Assembly: GCF_027887165.1 (NCBI RefSeq)
Contig: NC_077233.1
Span: 232,863,872-232,927,871, forward strand
Length of the DNA: 64,000 nucleotides
Direction of reading: 5' to 3'
Origin: Monodelphis domestica
Taxonomy: Eukaryota > Chordata > Mammalia > Didelphimorphia > Didelphidae
Every line of letters starts with the position of its first letter. Position 1 is the stretch's first letter. Of this stretch, positions 52,015-63,884 are shown in pieces. Below the pieces are notes generated by a model. That model was not told the origin of the DNA and made no database searches. It was given only the letters and a program-made list of their open reading frames with translations. Both the position numbers and the translations under genes were made by a program.

Positions 52015-53375
52015 AAATAAACATAAAGATCCAAGCTTTGGGGACAAGAACTCACTATTTGACAAAAACTTCTGGGCAAATTAGAAAGCACTATGGCAGA
52101 AACTAGGCATAGAGTAACATTTCACACTATATATCAAGGTAAGATAAAAATGAGTACATGAGTTAGACATAAAGAGTGCTAGAATAAATACATTAGGCCG
52201 GCATGTATTGTTTATCTGTTAGGTTTATAGATAAGGAAAGAATTTATGACCAAATGAAATAGAAAACACTATGGGTGGTAAAATGGAAAATTTTGATTAT
52301 ATTAAATTAAAAAGGTTGTATGCAAACAAAACCAAAGCAACCAAGATTAGAAGGAGAACAGAAGACGGTGGAGGGATTGTCATTGCAAGTCTCTCTGATA
52401 AAGGCCCAATTTCTTAAATATATGGAAAACAGAGTCAAATTTATAAGAATGTAACTCATTCTCCAATTGATAAGTGGTCAAATGATATGAACAGGTTATT
52501 TTCAGCCAAAGAAATCAAGGCTATCATCTATAGTCACATGAAAAAATGTTCTAAATCACCATTGAATATAGAAATGCAAATGAAAACTCTGAGGGACCAC
52601 TTCTCACATATGATAGGAAAGGAGAATGACAAATGTTGGAGGGGATGAAGAAAGATGGGGACATTAATGCACTCTTGGTAGAGTTGTGAATTGATTCAAC
52701 CATTCTGAAGAACAATTTAGAACCATGCCCAAAGGGGTATAAAATTGTATAAGCTCTTTGATGCAGCAGTAGTAGTACTGGGTCTATATCCCCCCCCCCA
52801 AATAAAAAAGGACCCCAAAGTACAAAAATATTTATAGCAGCTATTTTTGTTGTGGCAAAGAATTGAAAGTTAAGGGCATGCCCATTAATTGGGGAATGGC
52901 TGAATGAGTGTTTGTTTATAATTGTGATGGAATAGTATTATGACGTAAGAATTAATGACAAGGATGGCTTTAGGAAAACGTGGAAAGACTTAGATGAACT
53001 GAAGCAAAGTGAAGTGAGCAGAACCAGGAGAATACTGTATAGTGTAATAGCAATATTAAAATAATGATCAAATGCAAAAAGATTAAGCTACTCTGATCCA
53101 CCACTGATCCATCTCATTTCCAAAGGACCCAAGATGAAAAATGCTATCCACCTCTAGATAGAAAACTGAGCTTTAAAATGAGAACTCTAAGTATAAATTG
53201 AAGCATATTTTTGTCATTTTACTTTTCTTGCTTTCCCCCCCCAATATAGTTAATGTGGAAATATTTTTTGCATGACTTTGTATGTATAGTCGGTATCATA
53301 TTTCTTGCCTTCTCAATTGAGAAGAAAGAGATAGAAAATTTGGAATTCAAAATAAAAAATGTTCTTAAAAGAATA
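52015..53375 (+). repeat. L1 3' part (ORF2 end and 3' UTR)
   Basis: Sense: 'CTCATTCTCCAATTGATAAG', 'GGTCAAATGATATGAACAGG', 'GACAAATGTTGGAGGGGATG', 'CATTCTGAAGAACAATTTAG', 'AAAAATATTTATAGCAGCTA', 'GTGAAGTGAGCAGAACCAGG', then 'AATTTGGAATTCAAAATAAA'. Many small gaps; inactive. Confidence 0.88.
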
Positions 53376-53379
53376 AGTA

Positions 53380-53577
53380 AGGGGCAGCTATGTGACTAAG
53401 TGAATAGAGAGGTAGACCTGGAGAGAGGAGGTCCTGGATTCAAATCTGATCTTAAACACTTTCTAGCTGTGTGACCTTGGGTAGGTCACTTAACTCCAAT
53501 TGCTTAGTCCTTACCCCACTTCTGCTTTGAAACAGATCCTTCCTGTCCATTGTAAGACAAAAGGTAAGGTTTTAGGG
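53380..53577 (+). repeat. tRNA-derived marsupial SINE
   Basis: Sense copy in the A-rich tail region of the preceding L1. Confidence 0.88.
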
Positions 53578-54388
53578 GGGAAAATAAGTAATGAAGAGAA
53601 GAAAAGATTATTGGTAGAGAGAATACCATACAATGGTGGAGGAAGCTTTGAGCAAACTGTGCTCTAGAGACAATAAATAGACAAGTCCACCAAGAGCAAT
53701 ATCTTCCCAATGAAAAGAATTGAAAAATATAATAAAAATGACAGGTAGGACCAAATTTTCTGACCTTTAAAGACTAGGTTAAAAACTGATGCTAGCAGGA
53801 AGTCACTGAGCAGGAGCAGAATATTGTAAAATTAATATTTTATCATTTTGGAAGTGAGGTACAGGATAAGCCATACACAAGGCGTTCACTTTGTAGATTG
53901 CTATAGTAGTTTAGCTGTAAGATAATTAGGATCTGAAGGAGTGTGGTGACAAAGGGAATAAAGAATATGAGATGGATGGAAGAAGCAGTATAAAGAAAGA
54001 CATTATGAAGGTCAGAAAACATAGGAGATGGATGAGCTGAAGATGATTCAGGTTTTGAACTTGCATGACTGGGAATGGTGGGAAATAGGATAAAAATAGA
54101 TCAGTCAAGGGGAGGAGGAAGAGCCAGATTTATGGGGAAAGATGAGCTGTTATACACAGGTTGAATTTGAATTGAAGTCAGGACATTTAGATGGAAATAT
54201 CCAGTAAACAGTGGATCACTTGGGAACATTCCCAGTTAAAAGACAAGAAAAGAAGGGAGAGAGAAAAATATGACCAAGAAAGCAGTTAGATATGATGAGA
54301 ATCATGATTAGTATCAAAAGACAAGGGAATTGAGTACACGATGTTAAATGCTATCGAAAATTTAGTGAAAGCATAGAGAAAGAGACAG
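53578..54388. other. Intergenic; possible ancient LINE traces
   Basis: Segments around 53880-54240 follow the same layout as 56755-57115 (L2-like, antisense), but the match is weak. Confidence 0.3.
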
Positions 54389-54421
54389 GGAAGAGAGAGG
54401 AGAGAGGAGAGAGAGAGAGAG

Positions 54422-54492
<71 letters not shown>

Positions 54493-54626
54493 GGAGACAC
54501 AGAGAGAGACAGAGAGACAGACAGAGAGACAGAGAGAGAGACAGAGAGACAGAGAGAGAGACAGAGAGAGAAGAGAGAGGAGGAGGAGATAGAGAGAGGG
54601 AAAAAGAGGAGGAAGAGGAGGAGGAG

Positions 54627-54715
<89 letters not shown>
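54389..54715 (+). repeat. Long GA microsatellite
   Basis: About 325 bp of AG/GA purine repeat with GAGAC and GGA interruptions in the middle and a pure (GA)n of about 45 units at the end. All-purine on one strand. Confidence 0.97.
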
Positions 54716-54717
<2 letters not shown>

Positions 54718-55134
54718 GAGAAAGAGAATTTTAAATTAAGTAACTTAGAATTTGCTTAATTTTACCCCATCATTTTACAGATAAGGAAATTAAATGACCA
54801 AGGCCACAATAGTTAAAGGGGACAGAAGTGAGGGCGAGAACCCACATTTCCTGCTACTTCATCTCTTTCTCTCTCTACTCAATTACATTGTCCTATAAGG
54901 ACAAGGAAAAAAGAAGTGGATTTGGTGATTATGAACTAGTTGGTGTCTTTCAAGAATCCAGCTTCAGCAGATTGGTGGGGGCAGAAGCCAGGTTACAGGG
55001 AATTATGAAGAAACAAAGTGATTAAGGTGTAAGAGAAAGGTATTGCTTTGCATGTTAGAAGTTTACATCTATGCTCCTATGAAGGAAGAAAAATAGAGAG
55101 GTATGACCCTAATTATAGAAGAGAGCGTCCTTAC

Positions 55135-55365
55135 CCATAGGATTTGAAATCTTAAGACCTGGGTTTGAATCCTATTTCTGCCACTGAAAAGCCTGATGAT
55201 GTGCGACAGATCAGTGAGCTTCTCAGTGCCTCAATTTCCTCATCTATAAAATGACATCATTTCATCTATAAAATAGCTCTAAAATGGGACAGTCTATAGG
55301 AAAGCTCTTTGGAAAATGTAAATGGCTATTATACATGTAAGCTCTTATAATTATCAGAACATATG
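55135..55365 (+). repeat. Marsupial CORE-SINE
   Basis: 'GGGTTTGAATCCTATTTCTG', 'CAATTTCCTCATCTATAAAA', a short duplicated 'TTTCATCTATAAAATAG' and 'GCTCTTTGGAAAATGTAAAT'. Confidence 0.7.
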
Positions 55366-55861
55366 GGAGAGGTTATTAAAACCTATTATCCTTTAGTAAC
55401 AGGAAATTAGCACCCATGTATTATGATTATAATATTATATATTATCACCAGGAAAGGTGATCAATTTTAAAGGATCCTAAGGACTTCAAACATAAAGTAA
55501 AAGTCTGAGTATGTGACCTCTTTTCCTATGGTTAGCCTAGGTAAATTTAGAGAGGTTTGGAGATCTTTGCTGTAGGGCTATGAATTTCTTGGCTTTTAGC
55601 AACTCTGAAAGACCATTTACTACTCTACAAAAGTGTTGCAATTTGCAGAGGTGGAGGGAGTATCTATATGAATAAAATTATACAATTAAAATGCAAATCA
55701 TTACTATTTCAATAAGAACTTTCACCTTGATTTTGATCCTTAGCTCATGACAAATTGTTAATGTCATATAGCTCATATTTTGTACCAGGGAGGAAGACCC
55801 AATAAACCCGTAAGTACTTCCCAATTAATCTTAGGAATAAAGTAAAGCAAGTGCTTAATAG
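55366..55861. other. Intergenic, no feature
   Basis: AT-rich unique sequence. Confidence 0.4.
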
Positions 55862-56047
55862 GGGTGCAGTGGAGGGGGTGCCTGCCATGGATTTGGGAAG
55901 ACATCTCTTCCTTAATTAAAATCTGACCTCGGACACTTACTGGCTATATGAATACTTAACCCTATTAGCCTCAGTTTCCTTATCTGTTAAATGAGCTGGA
56001 GAAGGAAATGGCTAACCACTTCAGTATCTTTGCCAAGAAAAATGGTG
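55862..56047 (+). repeat. Marsupial SINE, second family (CORE-type)
   Basis: 'GACCTCGGACACTTACTGGC', 'CCTCAGTTTCCTTATCTGTT', 'GCTGGAGAAGGAAATGGCTA', 'CAGTATCTTTGCCAAGAAAA'. Confidence 0.82.
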
Positions 56048-56154
56048 GGGAAAGGCACTGACAGTCTAGGGATCAAGGCTTCAAGTTGCGCTTGAGATGC
56101 AACTAGAAGGAAGAAAGGGATTCTAGGAGGCAGAAATAAGGAGGGAACTGGTTG

Positions 56155-56690
56155 TTGGTTGTTTTCCTTTGTACTCAAAGAGGACTAAAATGACACCTCT
56201 ATGGCTGAGTCAGTGTACAGTGTATCCGACTGTGACGGATCAGACCAATATGAGCTTGGAAGGCTCTACCATAGGTTGGACACAAATAGCTTGTATGAAC
56301 ATTTGGGATGGAGATGTCTCTCCATTTGCACTTCTCATGTCTCTCTTGACTTACTGCAATTCTTTTTTTTTTTTAACCCCTTACTTTCCGTCTTGGAATC
56401 AATACTGTGTAGGGGTTCCAAGGTAGAAGAGTGGTGAGGGCTAGGCAATGGGGGTTAAGTGACTTGCCCAGGGTCACACAGCTGGGAAGTATCTGAGGCT
56501 AGATTTGAACCCAGGATCTCTTGTCTCTAGGTCTGGTTCTCAATCCATTGTTACTGCAATTCTGCTTTGCTCATGAGCACAGCATCTCTTGATGTGAGGA
56601 TGCCATGCCAGGCAGTCCTGCGCCATTGTCTCCCATGTCTCATGATTGGTACCAAAGTTCCAATACATTCCAGATAAAGGGAATGGCCAA
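56155..56690. repeat. RTE-like marsupial element, split by a SINE
   Basis: 'CTTTGTACTCAAAGAGGACT', 'GATCAGACCAATATGAGCTT', 'CTACCATAGGTTGGACACAA' before, and 'TCTGCTTTGCTCATGAGCAC', 'TGCCATGCCAGGCAGTCCTG' after the SINE. I recall this as a repeated marsupial sequence linked to RTE LINEs; the family is uncertain. Related to 59335-59940. Confidence 0.5.
56363..56550 (-). repeat. tRNA-derived marsupial SINE with perfect target duplication
   Basis: Antisense; flanked by TTACTGCAATTC (56351-56362 and 56551-56562). Its head end lacks the last bases. Confidence 0.95.
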
Positions 56691-56754
56691 TACAAAGGCA
56701 TGGAGATGGGAGTTTGAGTTTTGCAAGTGAGGGACAGAGAGAAGGTCACTTTGT

Positions 56755-57115
56755 CTGGATGTCAGTTTGGGGAGTAGGGAGTGATTTACAGTGAGACTGG
56801 AAAGAAGTCAATGCCAGATTGTGAAGAACTTTAAAGGTCAAACAGAGGAGTTTCTAATTTATCCCAGAGGCAATAGGACCCACTGGAGTTTGTTGGGTAG
56901 GGTTTGGCATGGCTTGATCTAAACTTATGGAATATCTCTTTGGTGGCTGAGTGAAAGAGGAATGGAAGTGAATAGAGGGATTTGAATCAAGAAGACTAAA
57001 AAGGCAATGGTAGTAGTCTAGGAGAAAAGTGATGAGGACCTGATTTAAGGTGAGTGTGTAAAGAGAGAGAAGTCAGATGCAAGAGATGCCTTAAAGGGGA
57101 AAAAGAGCAAGTTTG
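56755..57115 (-). repeat. Ancient LINE (L2-like) fragment
   Basis: 'GGCAATAGGACCCACTGGAG', 'GGCAATGGTAGTAGTCTAGG', 'GTGATGAGGACCTGATTTAA': the reverse complement of the element at 44700-44960. Confidence 0.55.
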
Positions 57116-58099
57116 GCAACTGATTGAATAAAGGAAATGATGGAGAATGAGGAAGGCGAGCATCATGTTAAGTGCTTCCTTCCTATAACATATATGGGAA
57201 CACCAAACTGCAGGATATTTTCACTTGTGTAGATTAAACATGGCATCAAATTATACATTGTTTTTGATGGTTACCATGACAGTAAAGTCAAATTAAAATT
57301 ATAGTATGAGGGTTGTTAGATTCCTTTAAAATCTCAGGGCATTGGAACATTCCTCCATGCAGATTCAGGAAAAAATACATTAAAGATACACCTCAGGTGT
57401 ACCATTTACACCCCCACAGATGACTTTGCTAAAGAAAGATCCTACAGTTCTGAATCAGAAGGCAAAACTGAGAATTCATTTTTTCCTCACAACGTTGCAT
57501 GCCACTCCTACCTACTGAAGAATCAATGTCCTTTGGAAAGGCCTATAAAAAGATAAGCAAGTTTTCTCCTGTTTCTCTTCAATAATCCTTTAACAAAAGG
57601 AAAAAAGGTGAAAGATATCCCCATCAAGAACAATGAGGATGAAGTGGCCTTGGGAATTAGTCAGTTTGAAAAGACTTGTTCATTAATAGACAAATGAGAT
57701 GGCCATTGCCTAAATAACATGGCATGTTTCCAGGTAGGAATCTGACAATTTAGGAAGTCAGTACAGAAAAGTACCGCATTCACTATAACCTTCTCAGGAT
57801 AATTATAGCGCAGAGTAGTTAAATGAGGGTGTGAAATCAGAGTTAGGTGCAAAAAGGAGTCGAAATAATTAGAGATTTTATGATTCAAAGCCTTAAAACA
57901 TCACTTCTAAATTTATGACAAGTCAAAATAGGCTCATAAAAGCATGGCGATACTCCTATCCAGAAAATTTTAAAATGAAAAAATGAAATAGATTAAAACA
58001 TTCAAAAGGATGAAATGTACTATGGGTTTCTTACTTCTCCTCTCATTCACTTTTCAACTCTTTATAATTTGGCTTCCTGTCTCATAGTGAGTGATGCAG
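57116..58099. other. Intergenic, repeat-poor
   Basis: About 1 kb with no repeat or gene recognised. Confidence 0.45.
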
Positions 58100-58195
58100 A
58101 AAGGTGGCAAAAATGGATAAAGTGTCAGCTCTGGAGTCAGGAAGACCTGAGTTCAAATATGACCTCAGATACCTACTAGCTATGTGATCCACATG
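58100..58195 (+). repeat. CORE-SINE head
   Basis: 'GCTCTGGAGTCAGGAAGACC', 'TGAGTTCAAATATGACCTCA'. Confidence 0.7.
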
Positions 58196-58550
58196 TTAGG
58201 AAAAATAGTGCTAAACTGGAGGCTCTAGAGGATCTCTTGGATGGTGAAAGCCTTGAGATCATACCAGATGAGGGTGATTGGAAAGAACTGGGGATATTCA
58301 GAAGGGAGAAGTCTTTGAGGGATGCCTTATAGCTGCTCTCAAATATTTAGAGACTTATATAGAGGAGAGATATAGTAGGAACAGTATTTGCCACGTGGAC
58401 CAAGCTAATTTTTTTTACTTAAACGTTTTAAACCCTCTTCAAGACTTAATCGACTCAAAGGAATAAGGTTTAATCCTTTCATGTAGTTATCTCATGACCC
58501 AAGTACCAAAAGCTGGAATGCAAGGACTCAGTAGCAACTCCCTCAGCGTT

Positions 58551-58737
58551 TTTTTTTTTAATAATTTAAACTCTTACCCTCCATCTTAGAAGCAATATTA
58601 TAGAAGAACAGCATCAGCTAGGCAATGAGGATTAAGCAACGTGCCCTAGCTAGGAAGTGTCTGAGGTCAGATTTGAACCCAGGACTTCCTATCCCCAAGT
58701 CTGGTTCTCTATCCACCGAAATACCTAGCTCTCCCAC
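58551..58737 (-). repeat. tRNA-derived marsupial SINE, diverged
   Basis: Antisense; shortened middle, 'TTCTCTATCCACCGAAATAC'. Confidence 0.85.
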
Positions 58738-59334
58738 CTCCCTAAGTCTTCTGCATGTCAGACCAGAGTGGCTAGCATGAAGTCAGTGAAGCTGATTTCA
58801 ATGATTCAATGCTATATCCTTTTGAGTGTCCTTTCCATGATCTGAATGAGTAAATCTCCTTCTGCTAACAATTAGGTAGTCTCTGTGTGTCTCATTTTTT
58901 GACTATTCTAAATCTTAAGCACTGGATTAGCCTGAATCAGGCCCAGACAACAAAAGATAGATTAGACAAGTCATTTCCAGAAAGTGGTCCTTGAGCCCCC
59001 AGTTCTCAAGACCCTTTTAGAGGATCCGTGAAATAAAAACTTTATTCATAATAATATCGAGATATCATTTGCCTATTAAAATCCTCCTCCCTTTTCCAAC
59101 TATCTCGCTGTGTTAGGCCAGATTTTTCTCCATATATATTAACCCCCACCCCAAAGATCAAAACAGATGAAATGAAGAAGCAGGTATGAGACTCCCATCT
59201 ATCTTCTATTAAGACATGAAGGAGACTTGCAAAAATATGTAAAACAATGCCACTCATCTAATTTTTTGTTCTAGAAAATATTCTTTTTTCAAAAATATTA
59301 CCATATTAACATGTGATGAGTTCATTATTGTGTG
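58738..59334. other. Intergenic, no feature
   Basis: Unique; no open frame of note. Confidence 0.4.
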
Positions 59335-59940
59335 TTCTTTGCTCTTGAAGAGGACCAGTGACTTCTGGGGGTGCTGTTTTGATTTGCACTCGAATAATTT
59401 AAGGGAGGCAAAGTTGTACAAAGTCATTAGCTTCACTCTCTCTTCCAGAGTCATGGAAGTCCAGTAACAGGAAAAAAATTCGGATGCCTGGCAATGACCA
59501 GGGATGCTGTGGCAGACCTTGGTTTTGTTAATATCTGACCAAGTTCTAAGTGCTCCACAGAACCTGCTGTAGCCACCTTCCTGCCAGGTAGAACAAATTG
59601 TTCTCATTTGCCCATTCCATTGGGAGAAATCTTCATTATGGTTGGGGTAGACCCCCCCCCCCTTTCACCAATGGGCCCATTGGCTATTTATTTATTTGGG
59701 TTTTCATTTATTTATTTATTTATTCATTTATTTATTTATTCATTCATTCATTCATTCATTCATTCATTCATTCATTTATTTATTTATTTATTTATTTATT
59801 GGTTATTGGGCCTTATTTAACCCATCTGCCAGGAACCACTGTGTGTTGTGTCTATGGCTTCAAGAAGCCATGGCTGAGAGCTAGGGGGCAGGTAGACACC
59901 AAGGATAAGCAGCCCTGACAAGGCCTGGGAAAGTCCTCAC
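59335..59940. repeat. RTE-like marsupial element, split by a microsatellite
   Basis: 'TGCTCTTGAAGAGGACCAGT', 'GGGAGGCAAAGTTGTACAAA', 'AGTTCTAAGTGCTCCACAGA', then a C-run and (ATTT)n, then 'GCTTCAAGAAGCCATGGCTG'. Same family as 56155-56690 by its start motif. Confidence 0.5.
59683..59808 (+). repeat. ATTT/ATTC microsatellite
   Basis: About 30 tetranucleotide units with a block of ATTC inside ATTT; it makes long false open frames. Confidence 0.97.
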
Positions 59941-60414
59941 ACCAGAGGTGCTAGTCTTCCCCAAATACCCTATACACCCCAATAGGTTTATTATTTTTAT
60001 GTTTAAATGAATTGATAAAAAATTAAATGATCCGTTTTAACTTCAGATACAGTAAATATCCATAGACACAATTGACATAAACAAAAGAGCTCTTAGGGGG
60101 CCTCAACAATGTTTAAGAATGTAAATGGGTCCTGAGACCAAAATATTTAAGAACTGTGGGGGTTAGACGACTTCTACATCTGCCTAGAGAACAGAACTAG
60201 GAACTATGGGTAAAAGTTACAGAGTTAAATGTATGCTTGAAAGATTTGATGACAATTAAAGCTATCCAAAATGGAATTGGTAATGAGTTTCTCCTAATTG
60301 GAAGACTTCAAACACTGGATGACACTTGTTAATTACATATATATGTAAATGTACATATTAAACAAAATTACATTTATACACATAAATATTACATAAAACT
60401 ACATTTATATATAA

Positions 60415-60592
60415 ATTTAAACTCTTACCTCCTGTCTCAGAATCAGTACTAAGGATCAGTGCTAAGGCAGAAGAGGGGTAAGGGCAAGATCAGTTGGGAT
60501 TAAGTAACTTGCCCAGGGTCACCCAGCTCTGAAGTATCTGAGGCCAAATTTGAACTCAAGACCTCTACCCACTGAGTCACCCAGCTGCACCA
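60415..60592 (-). repeat. tRNA-derived marsupial SINE, diverged
   Basis: Antisense, from 'TTTAAACTCTTACCTCCTGT' to 'GTCACCCAGCTGCACC'. Confidence 0.85.
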
Positions 60593-61256
60593 GAGATATG
60601 TTTTTTTAAAGGTGCATGTTGGATGAGATGGTCTCTGATATTTCTTCTCACTCTGAGATTGTGTGATTCCAAAATAGGTACAGTCTCTAGAGCAAAGAAC
60701 TATCTGAAACAAAGCAGAATCTAATAGCTGCACTAAGAGATGGACAAAGGAAAGGCAGGAGAAGTGTTGAGCAGGCTGAGATTCATCATAAATAGGGAAG
60801 GAATTTGCTAAGCTTCTCTCCTAAGCATCCCGCCCCTTATCCAGTAAACACATTGAGCTTGACAGCTCAAAGCAGTAATGTACTGCGTCTTGTCTTCTAT
60901 TCTCTTCTGATGGTTGCTGCATCTCATGCTGAGCATCCCACTTTACCTGGGAAGTCATTTTCTAATTTTCCCTTCTGGGGAAAATGAGCAATTCTGAGTC
61001 ACTTTGTCTGGAGGAAAATCATAGTGACTCAGTCAAAGGGCTCCTTTTGGGGATCCAAACCCTCCAATATCCAGCGATCCTCTTGAGCCTCGCAAAGATA
61101 ACAGTGATTTCTGTCTTTGGACAAAAAAAGGGGACCTGCCCCAAGTGAAAAAAAAAACACATCAGAGCATGATTAGAATGGGAGGCTGGCCCTGGACAGC
61201 ATTGTTTTCTGGCTGGTCATAACCCCTTCATGACTGTCTGTAAACCCATAATCTCA
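60593..61256. other. Intergenic, no feature
   Basis: Unique; nothing recognised. Confidence 0.4.
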
Positions 61257-61700
61257 TCGTTGTTTGTTGTTGTTCAGTCGTGCCCAACTCTTCTTGACCT
61301 CATTTGGGATTGTCTTAGCAAAGACACTGGAGTGATTTTCCATTTCCTTCTCCCACTTATGTGACATATGAGAAAACTGAGGCAAACAGGGTGAAGTGAC
61401 TTGCCCAGGGTCATATAGCCTGTTAGTGTCTGAGGCCAGATTTGAATTCACAAAGAGGAATCTTCCTTTCTTCCTTCGTTCCTTCCTTTTCTCCTTCCTT
61501 CGTTCCTTCCTTCCTCCCTCCTCTCCTTTCCTTCCTTCCTTCTTTCCTTCCTTCCTTCTTTCCTTCCTTCCTTCTTTCCTTCCTTCCTTCCTTCCTTCCT
61601 TCCTTCCTTCCTTCCTTCCTTCCTTCCTTCCTTCCTTCCTTCCTTCCTTCCTTCCTTCCTTCCTTCCTTCCTTCCTCCATCTCTCTATCCACTGCACAAC
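61257..61700 (-). repeat. Marsupial SINE, second family, expanded by a TTCC microsatellite
   Basis: 'TTGTTCAGTCGTGCCCAACT', 'GACACTGGAGTGATTTTCCA', 'GTGACTTGCCCAGGGTCATA', 'TTTGAATTCA', then TTCC repeats, then 'CTCTCTATCCACTGCACAAC'. Confidence 0.9.
61460..61676 (+). repeat. TTCC microsatellite
   Basis: About 215 bp; irregular at the left (TTCG, CTCC, TTCTT variants), a pure run of 20 or more TTCC units at the right. Confidence 0.97.
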
Positions 61701-62379
61701 TCCTCATTTTAAGTATAACTGACTAAGAGACCCAGGAGAGCCCAGCTGGGCAAAGCAAAAACTCCTGGGGCATAATACAAACCGTAGGGGAAAAAATGTC
61801 ACATCTATTTAATGTTCAATTCTTGGCCTCTAAAACTCCCAAGTTTGGCCTAGTGAACTATATGACCAAAATGAATTATTCACTAGGAAAATATCTTAAT
61901 CTCCCTGATGATGATGACTTTCTGTGATATTAGCAGTCAGTAGAACCTAGTGTGGATAAAAAAACAGTTTATTAATGTCTAATTGTGTTAGGTTTATAGT
62001 ATAATTCTCAAGGGCTTCAACTGAATATTGGATCATTTTATTGGCAGACAATTGCATTACAGACTCATTAGCCCCTTTCTATTGCTTCATCTCTGTGAGA
62101 CCAAAGCTCTCCTTTTCCTTTTCAGTGTGACTCTTAAATGAAGAAAGGCCTTCCAACAGAGGACAGATGGGGGAAGCATTTTCCGGTGATGCTCTGTAAT
62201 CCAGTATGGGCTTGCTTTTCTCTGAAGTTGGATAAGACTGGACCAACAGGTCTTTGTGGGATGCTATTAAAGGAGGGCCTGTGTACCATATGTGTGAAAA
62301 AAACTGATTTTTAAAAATTCCTTTAAATAAAAAACAAAAGGCACCCCAAACAAAGAAATAAACAAATAAAACCAGGGAA
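61701..62379. other. Intergenic, no feature
   Basis: Unique; A-rich segment near 62310-62370. Confidence 0.4.
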
Positions 62380-62622
62380 TTTCTTTGGATTTAGATTCAG
62401 GCAGACCTGAATTTGTATCCTAAATACTTACAAACTGTGTGACCCTGGGCTAAGTTTTACTTATTCTTCTCAGGCCTCAGTTTCCTCATCTATAAAAATG
62501 CTAACAATGGTATTGAGGGAGGTTGTTATGAAAGCCTTTATTTATATACATTTATGAGATAAATGCACATAAAATGCTTTGCAAATCTTATTACCTTTAT
62601 AAATATGAGTTGCTATTATTAA
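62380..62622 (+). repeat. Marsupial CORE-SINE
   Basis: 'TCAGGCAGACCTGAATTTGT', 'CTCAGTTTCCTCATCTATAA', 'AAATGCTTTGCAAATCTTAT'. Confidence 0.8.
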
Positions 62623-62753
62623 GATGGTTCTATATAAAACAACTATATAGTTCAAGACATATTCCTTCCTCAGTTTCCCAATCAGACAGGATAATTCTGG
62701 GAATTTGTGTCTGTGCTGAAGAGTCTAATGCTGGAGAGTTTATGCTGAAAATG

Positions 62754-63110
62754 TCTAATCCTATAATTTGGATCATATAACTTTGGAAAATTTATGTGGA
62801 AATTTGTTATTAAAATAAAAATAAAAGCTGTAAAAAATATAGGATACCTTAGATTGAAAAAAAGATATTGTTATTCGATAAAAAAGAAAGAAAGAAAGAA
62901 AGAAAGACCAAGAAAGTAAATATCTAATCCTACAATTTGGATTATATAACTTTGGAAAACTTATGTGGAAATATGTTATTAAAATAAAGAAATAATGAAA
63001 TTTAAAAATAAGAGCTGTAAAGAATAAAAACAACTTTAAGAATAAAAGCTATAAAAAATAAGGGATAACTTAGATTGAAAAAAATATTGTTATTTAAAAA
63101 TGCCTAATCC
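62754..63110 (+). repeat. Tandem duplication of an A-rich, LINE-tail-like unit
   Basis: 'TATAACTTTGGAAAA' and 'TATGTGGAAAT' with 'TTAGATTGAAAAAAA' recur at a spacing of about 170-180 bp (units from 62754 and 62923; a third start at 63104). A short (GAAA)n run sits in the first unit. Confidence 0.75.
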
Positions 63111-63179
63111 TACACCTTGAATTCTTCAGTGCAAAGGAAATTAATGGTTATAATAGAGAAATCTTCCTTTTAGGAACAA

Positions 63180-63298
63180 TACCAAAAATCACTAATTGGC
63201 TGTGACTTTGAAAGAATTACCCAACCACACTGCACTTTGGTTTCCTCATCCTTAAAATAAAGAGTTTGGACTAGATGGGTTCTCTTCTAGTTCTCATT
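63180..63298 (+). repeat. MIR element
   Basis: 'TTTGGTTTCCTCATCCTTAA', 'AGAGTTTGGACTAGATGGGT'. Confidence 0.65.
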
Positions 63299-63562
63299 AT
63301 TGCTGTTGAGTCCTTGTTGAGTCAGGAAAATTTAGAGCAAATAAATTGGTTATTTCAGAAAAACAACAGCATTTGGAGTTTTCTTGGCAAAGATACTAGA
63401 GTAATTTGCCAATTCCATCTCCAGTTCATTTTATAGACAAGGAAACTGAGGCAAACAGTGGAGTGATTTTCCGAGGGTCACAAAAGTGTCTGAGACTGGA
63501 TTTGAACTCGTCTACCCAATTCCAGGATAGCACTCTATCTGTTGCACCATTTAAACTGCTCC
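63299..63562 (-). repeat. Marsupial SINE, second family (CORE-type)
   Basis: 'TTTTCTTGGCAAAGATACTA', 'AAGGAAACTGAGGCAAACAG', 'GATAGCACTCTATCTGTTGC', with a foreign stretch near its start. Confidence 0.8.
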
Positions 63563-63884
63563 TAGCTCTAATAGTCTAGTTCTAAAGCTGGGAAGTGGTG
63601 TTCACTGTGAATATAGCTATTATTCCCTAGAGATGAAATAGTGGTTTGAATAGCACTGACCTGATCAACAACTAGACTTCCGTTAGGGACACTCAAAGTC
63701 CTTCTGATCCAGCCCCATCTTAATCCCTCTATTTTCTCACAATTCCAGGACACACATCCTCCAGTGCATCAGAGCTCTAATCTGCACAACTGTTCATTAC
63801 ATTGGACATACTTAGATTGGCTCTCCCCAAAGAATGCCTTCCCCTCCGTTTTTTACATCCTCCCACTCAGGACCCACCTTAAGG

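Noticed and set aside
59598-59918. 106-aa open frame rich in Ser-Phe-Ile
   Set aside because: Translation of the ATTT/ATTC repeat.
61254-61726. Four open frames rich in Lys-Glu-Gly-Arg or Phe-Leu-Pro-Ser
   Set aside because: Translations of the TTCC/GGAA microsatellite.
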